This document shows positions 5,838 through 6,633 of a stretch of 6,633 nucleotides of DNA, one piece after another (position 1 is the first letter of the stretch; each line of letters begins with the position of its first letter). Source of the DNA: Bacteroidales bacterium (GTDB lineage: Bacteria > Bacteroidota > Bacteroidia > Bacteroidales > Muribaculaceae); the NCBI GenBank assembly GCA_004553485.1, contig SFLG01000081.1:1-6633 (forward strand). Direction: 5' to 3'. The notes beneath the pieces were generated by a model that saw only the letters and a list, made by a program, of their open reading frames with translations, had not been told where the DNA came from and ran no database searches. The translations under genes and the position numbers were made by a program.

Positions 5838-6290
5838 ATGAAAAAATATTTATTGATTATTTTCTCAATAATCGCTTCGACGATGGTTGTCTCCTGTGAT
5901 GATAATACGATAGGAGATGAATTTGAGCCTATTTCATGGGAGATTGTGTCGACAAGCGGCAATATCAAGGTTTCGATAAATAAAGAAAATGTCGATGTTT
6001 ATTGTGGCCCGGAAGAATGTGCCTTATGTCTAATCTGTGCAAGCGAAAATAAAAGCGAAAGATTTTTCTTTTATCCTAAATTTGATTTTGAGAAAGAGAA
6101 TTGTAACTTTGATAAATATGGAATGGTTGGCTTTGATAACGGATTAAGCAAGGTAACGGCTGACCCTGAAACCGGTACGCTTCGCATCGAGCTCCCGCCA
6201 TATTCTGAAGATGACGAAACGGAATTCAAATTTGAAGTCACAAGTGGGATACTTAATTATACCAGACTGACCATCCATCGTCAGCCGTAA
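5838..6290 (+). CDS. Small Cys-rich lipoprotein, possible partner or inhibitor of the C10 peptidase
   Basis: A 150-residue protein starting 14 bases after the peptidase stop and ending before a terminator, so the two form a two-gene operon. The signal peptide ends in VVSC (17-20), giving a lipidated C20. The mature 130 residues are predicted here by eye to be beta-rich. They hold a Cys cluster C56-x4-C61-x2-C64-x2-C67 plus C89. The ending EFKFEVTSGILNYTRLTIHRQ is reminiscent of the last strands of BACON or Ig-like domains in Bacteroidota lipoproteins. I do not recognise a named family, and it does not resemble the Spi propeptide of its neighbour. In streptococci and Bacteroides fragilis, C10 peptidase genes are paired with small inhibitor genes (Spi, Bfi), so an inhibitor protecting the producer is a reasonable hypothesis. 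A surface scaffold or substrate-binding partner is equally compatible. AT-rich like the peptidase gene. Confidence 0.88.
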   Translation: MKKYLLIIFSIIASTMVVSCDDNTIGDEFEPISWEIVSTSGNIKVSINKENVDVYCGPEECALCLICASENKSERFFFYPKFDFEKENCNFDKYGMVGFDNGLSKVTADPETGTLRIELPPYSEDDETEFKFEVTSGILNYTRLTIHRQP

Positions 6291-6307
6291 AAATTTCAAA
6301 TAGATAT

Positions 6308-6357
6308 AAGTGGCCGGATAAGAATTTCGCTATGGCGGTTCTGTCCGGCCGCTTTTG
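6308..6357 (+). terminator. Intrinsic terminator of the peptidase / lipoprotein operon
   Basis: TGGCCGGA (6311-6318) pairs with TCCGGCCG (6344-6351), and flanking AAG/CTT extends the stem. Inside it, AGAA pairs with TTCT and TCGC with GCGG around the loop TATG, giving one long hairpin with a small bulge. CTTTTGTGTTT follows directly. It lies 18 bases after the lipoprotein stop. Confidence 0.8.
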
Positions 6358-6381
6358 TGTTTGGCGGGTTCTGAGGGGTTG

Positions 6382-6438
6382 CGAAACGAAAATTAGTGGT
6401 TTTGAAGCGAAAGTTTGGGCTTTCGTTTGGTTTCTTTT
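6382..6438 (+). promoter_or_regulatory. Cluster of TTTCG/CGAAA half-sites upstream of glpA (candidate DeoR/GlpR operator)
   Basis: CGAAA occurs at 6382, 6387 and 6408. TTTCGTTTGG (6421-6430) is followed in 10-base register by TTTCTTTTAA (6431-6440). AAGCGAAAG (6405-6413) and CTTTCGTTT (6420-6428) form a hairpin with one wobble, and AAACGAAA (6384-6391) is an exact alternative partner for TTTCGTTT (6421-6428). The block ends 20 bases before the -33 box of the glpA promoter, so it is upstream of transcription and would act as DNA. The TTTCGTTTGGTTTCTTTT form closely resembles the direct-repeat operator type of E. coli AgaR, a DeoR-family repressor, as I recall it. Binding by the repressor at 3354-4133 is inference. 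Confidence 0.45.
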
Positions 6439-6457
6439 AAGAAAGTTGTTAGTTTTG

Positions 6458-6489
6458 TTTGGTAATTGAATTATTTTTTTTTATTTTTG
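6458..6489 (+). promoter_or_regulatory. Bacteroidota-type promoter for glpA
   Basis: TTTG (6458-6461), 20 bases, then TATTTTTG (6482-6489): a full consensus match. Transcription would start near 6496, about 44 bases before the ATG. The leader contains a small hairpin (GCGG/CCGC, 6519-6530) just before the start. Confidence 0.7.
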
Positions 6490-6539
6490 CGACGAAAATC
6501 AATCATACCAGAAAAAATGCGGCAAGCCGCACTGATCCA

Positions 6540-6633
6540 ATGCAAAAAAACACTACCACCTACGATGTTATAATCATCGGTGCCGGTGCCACGGGTGCCG
6601 GTACGGCCCGCGACTGCGCCAAGCGCGGTCTCA
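6540..6633 (+). CDS. glpA: FAD-dependent glycerol-3-phosphate dehydrogenase, GlpA type (N-terminal fragment)
   Basis: Only 31 codons lie in the window. After a short lead, residues 9-31 read DVIIIGAGATGAGTARDCAK and then RGL. This holds the GxGxxG dinucleotide-binding motif (14-19) followed by the ATGAG-ARDCA-RGL signature typical of GlpA/GlpD enzymes. These oxidise glycerol 3-phosphate to dihydroxyacetone phosphate and pass electrons to quinones at the membrane. The fragment cannot fully exclude another FAD oxidoreductase, or separate GlpA from GlpD, but the match to the GlpA N-terminus is close. Its codons are GC-rich, like the repressor and GH31 and unlike the peptidase cassette to its left. 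The ATG at 6540 is chosen because it leads directly into the motif; the upstream ATG at 6517 is in another frame. Confidence 0.82.
   Translation, partial: MQKNTTTYDVIIIGAGATGAGTARDCAKRGL

Overview
The window looks like Bacteroidales chromosome, plausibly a GC-rich gut lineage such as Muribaculaceae. This rests on several points. Four promoters carry the Bacteroidota -7 box TAnnTTTG, three of them with a -33 TTTG box at 19-20 bp. Secreted proteins and lipoproteins have short MKK-type signals. Starts lack strong Shine-Dalgarno sites. The protein families are typical of the group. Genus and species cannot be read from the sequence.

Layout, left to right. (1) 1-663, minus: the N-terminal part of a secreted protein of unknown function, running off the left edge, with a well-formed promoter at 774-804. 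(2) 664-1011: a leader, a GC-rich terminator-like hairpin, and a striking array of nine 9-bp units built on the palindrome TAGCTA. (3) 1012-3264, minus: a secreted GH31 glycoside hydrolase with nucleophile, acid/base and DUF5110 regions intact. (4) 3354-4133, minus: a DeoR/GlpR-family repressor directly upstream of, and probably co-transcribed with, the GH31 gene. (5) 4134-4359: a divergent control region with a 22-bp AT-rich palindrome touching the promoter boxes. (6) 4360-5823, plus: a lipoprotein cysteine peptidase of family C10 (streptopain/interpain type) with its Spi-like propeptide. Fourteen bases later, at 5838-6290, comes a small Cys-rich lipoprotein of unknown family, followed by a good intrinsic terminator. 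(7) 6540 to the right edge, plus: the start of a GlpA-type glycerol-3-phosphate dehydrogenase, with its own promoter and an upstream cluster of TTTCG/CGAAA half-sites.

How the parts may work together (inference): the DeoR-family repressor senses a phosphorylated metabolite and could control GH31, itself and the glp gene, because TTTCG repeats occur upstream of both GH31 and glpA. The peptidase and small lipoprotein form an AT-rich cassette between the GC-rich repressor and the GC-rich glp gene, which suggests an inserted module. The small lipoprotein is the most interesting unknown: a candidate inhibitor, chaperone or surface partner of the C10 peptidase. No RNA genes, CRISPR arrays or insertion sequences were seen.
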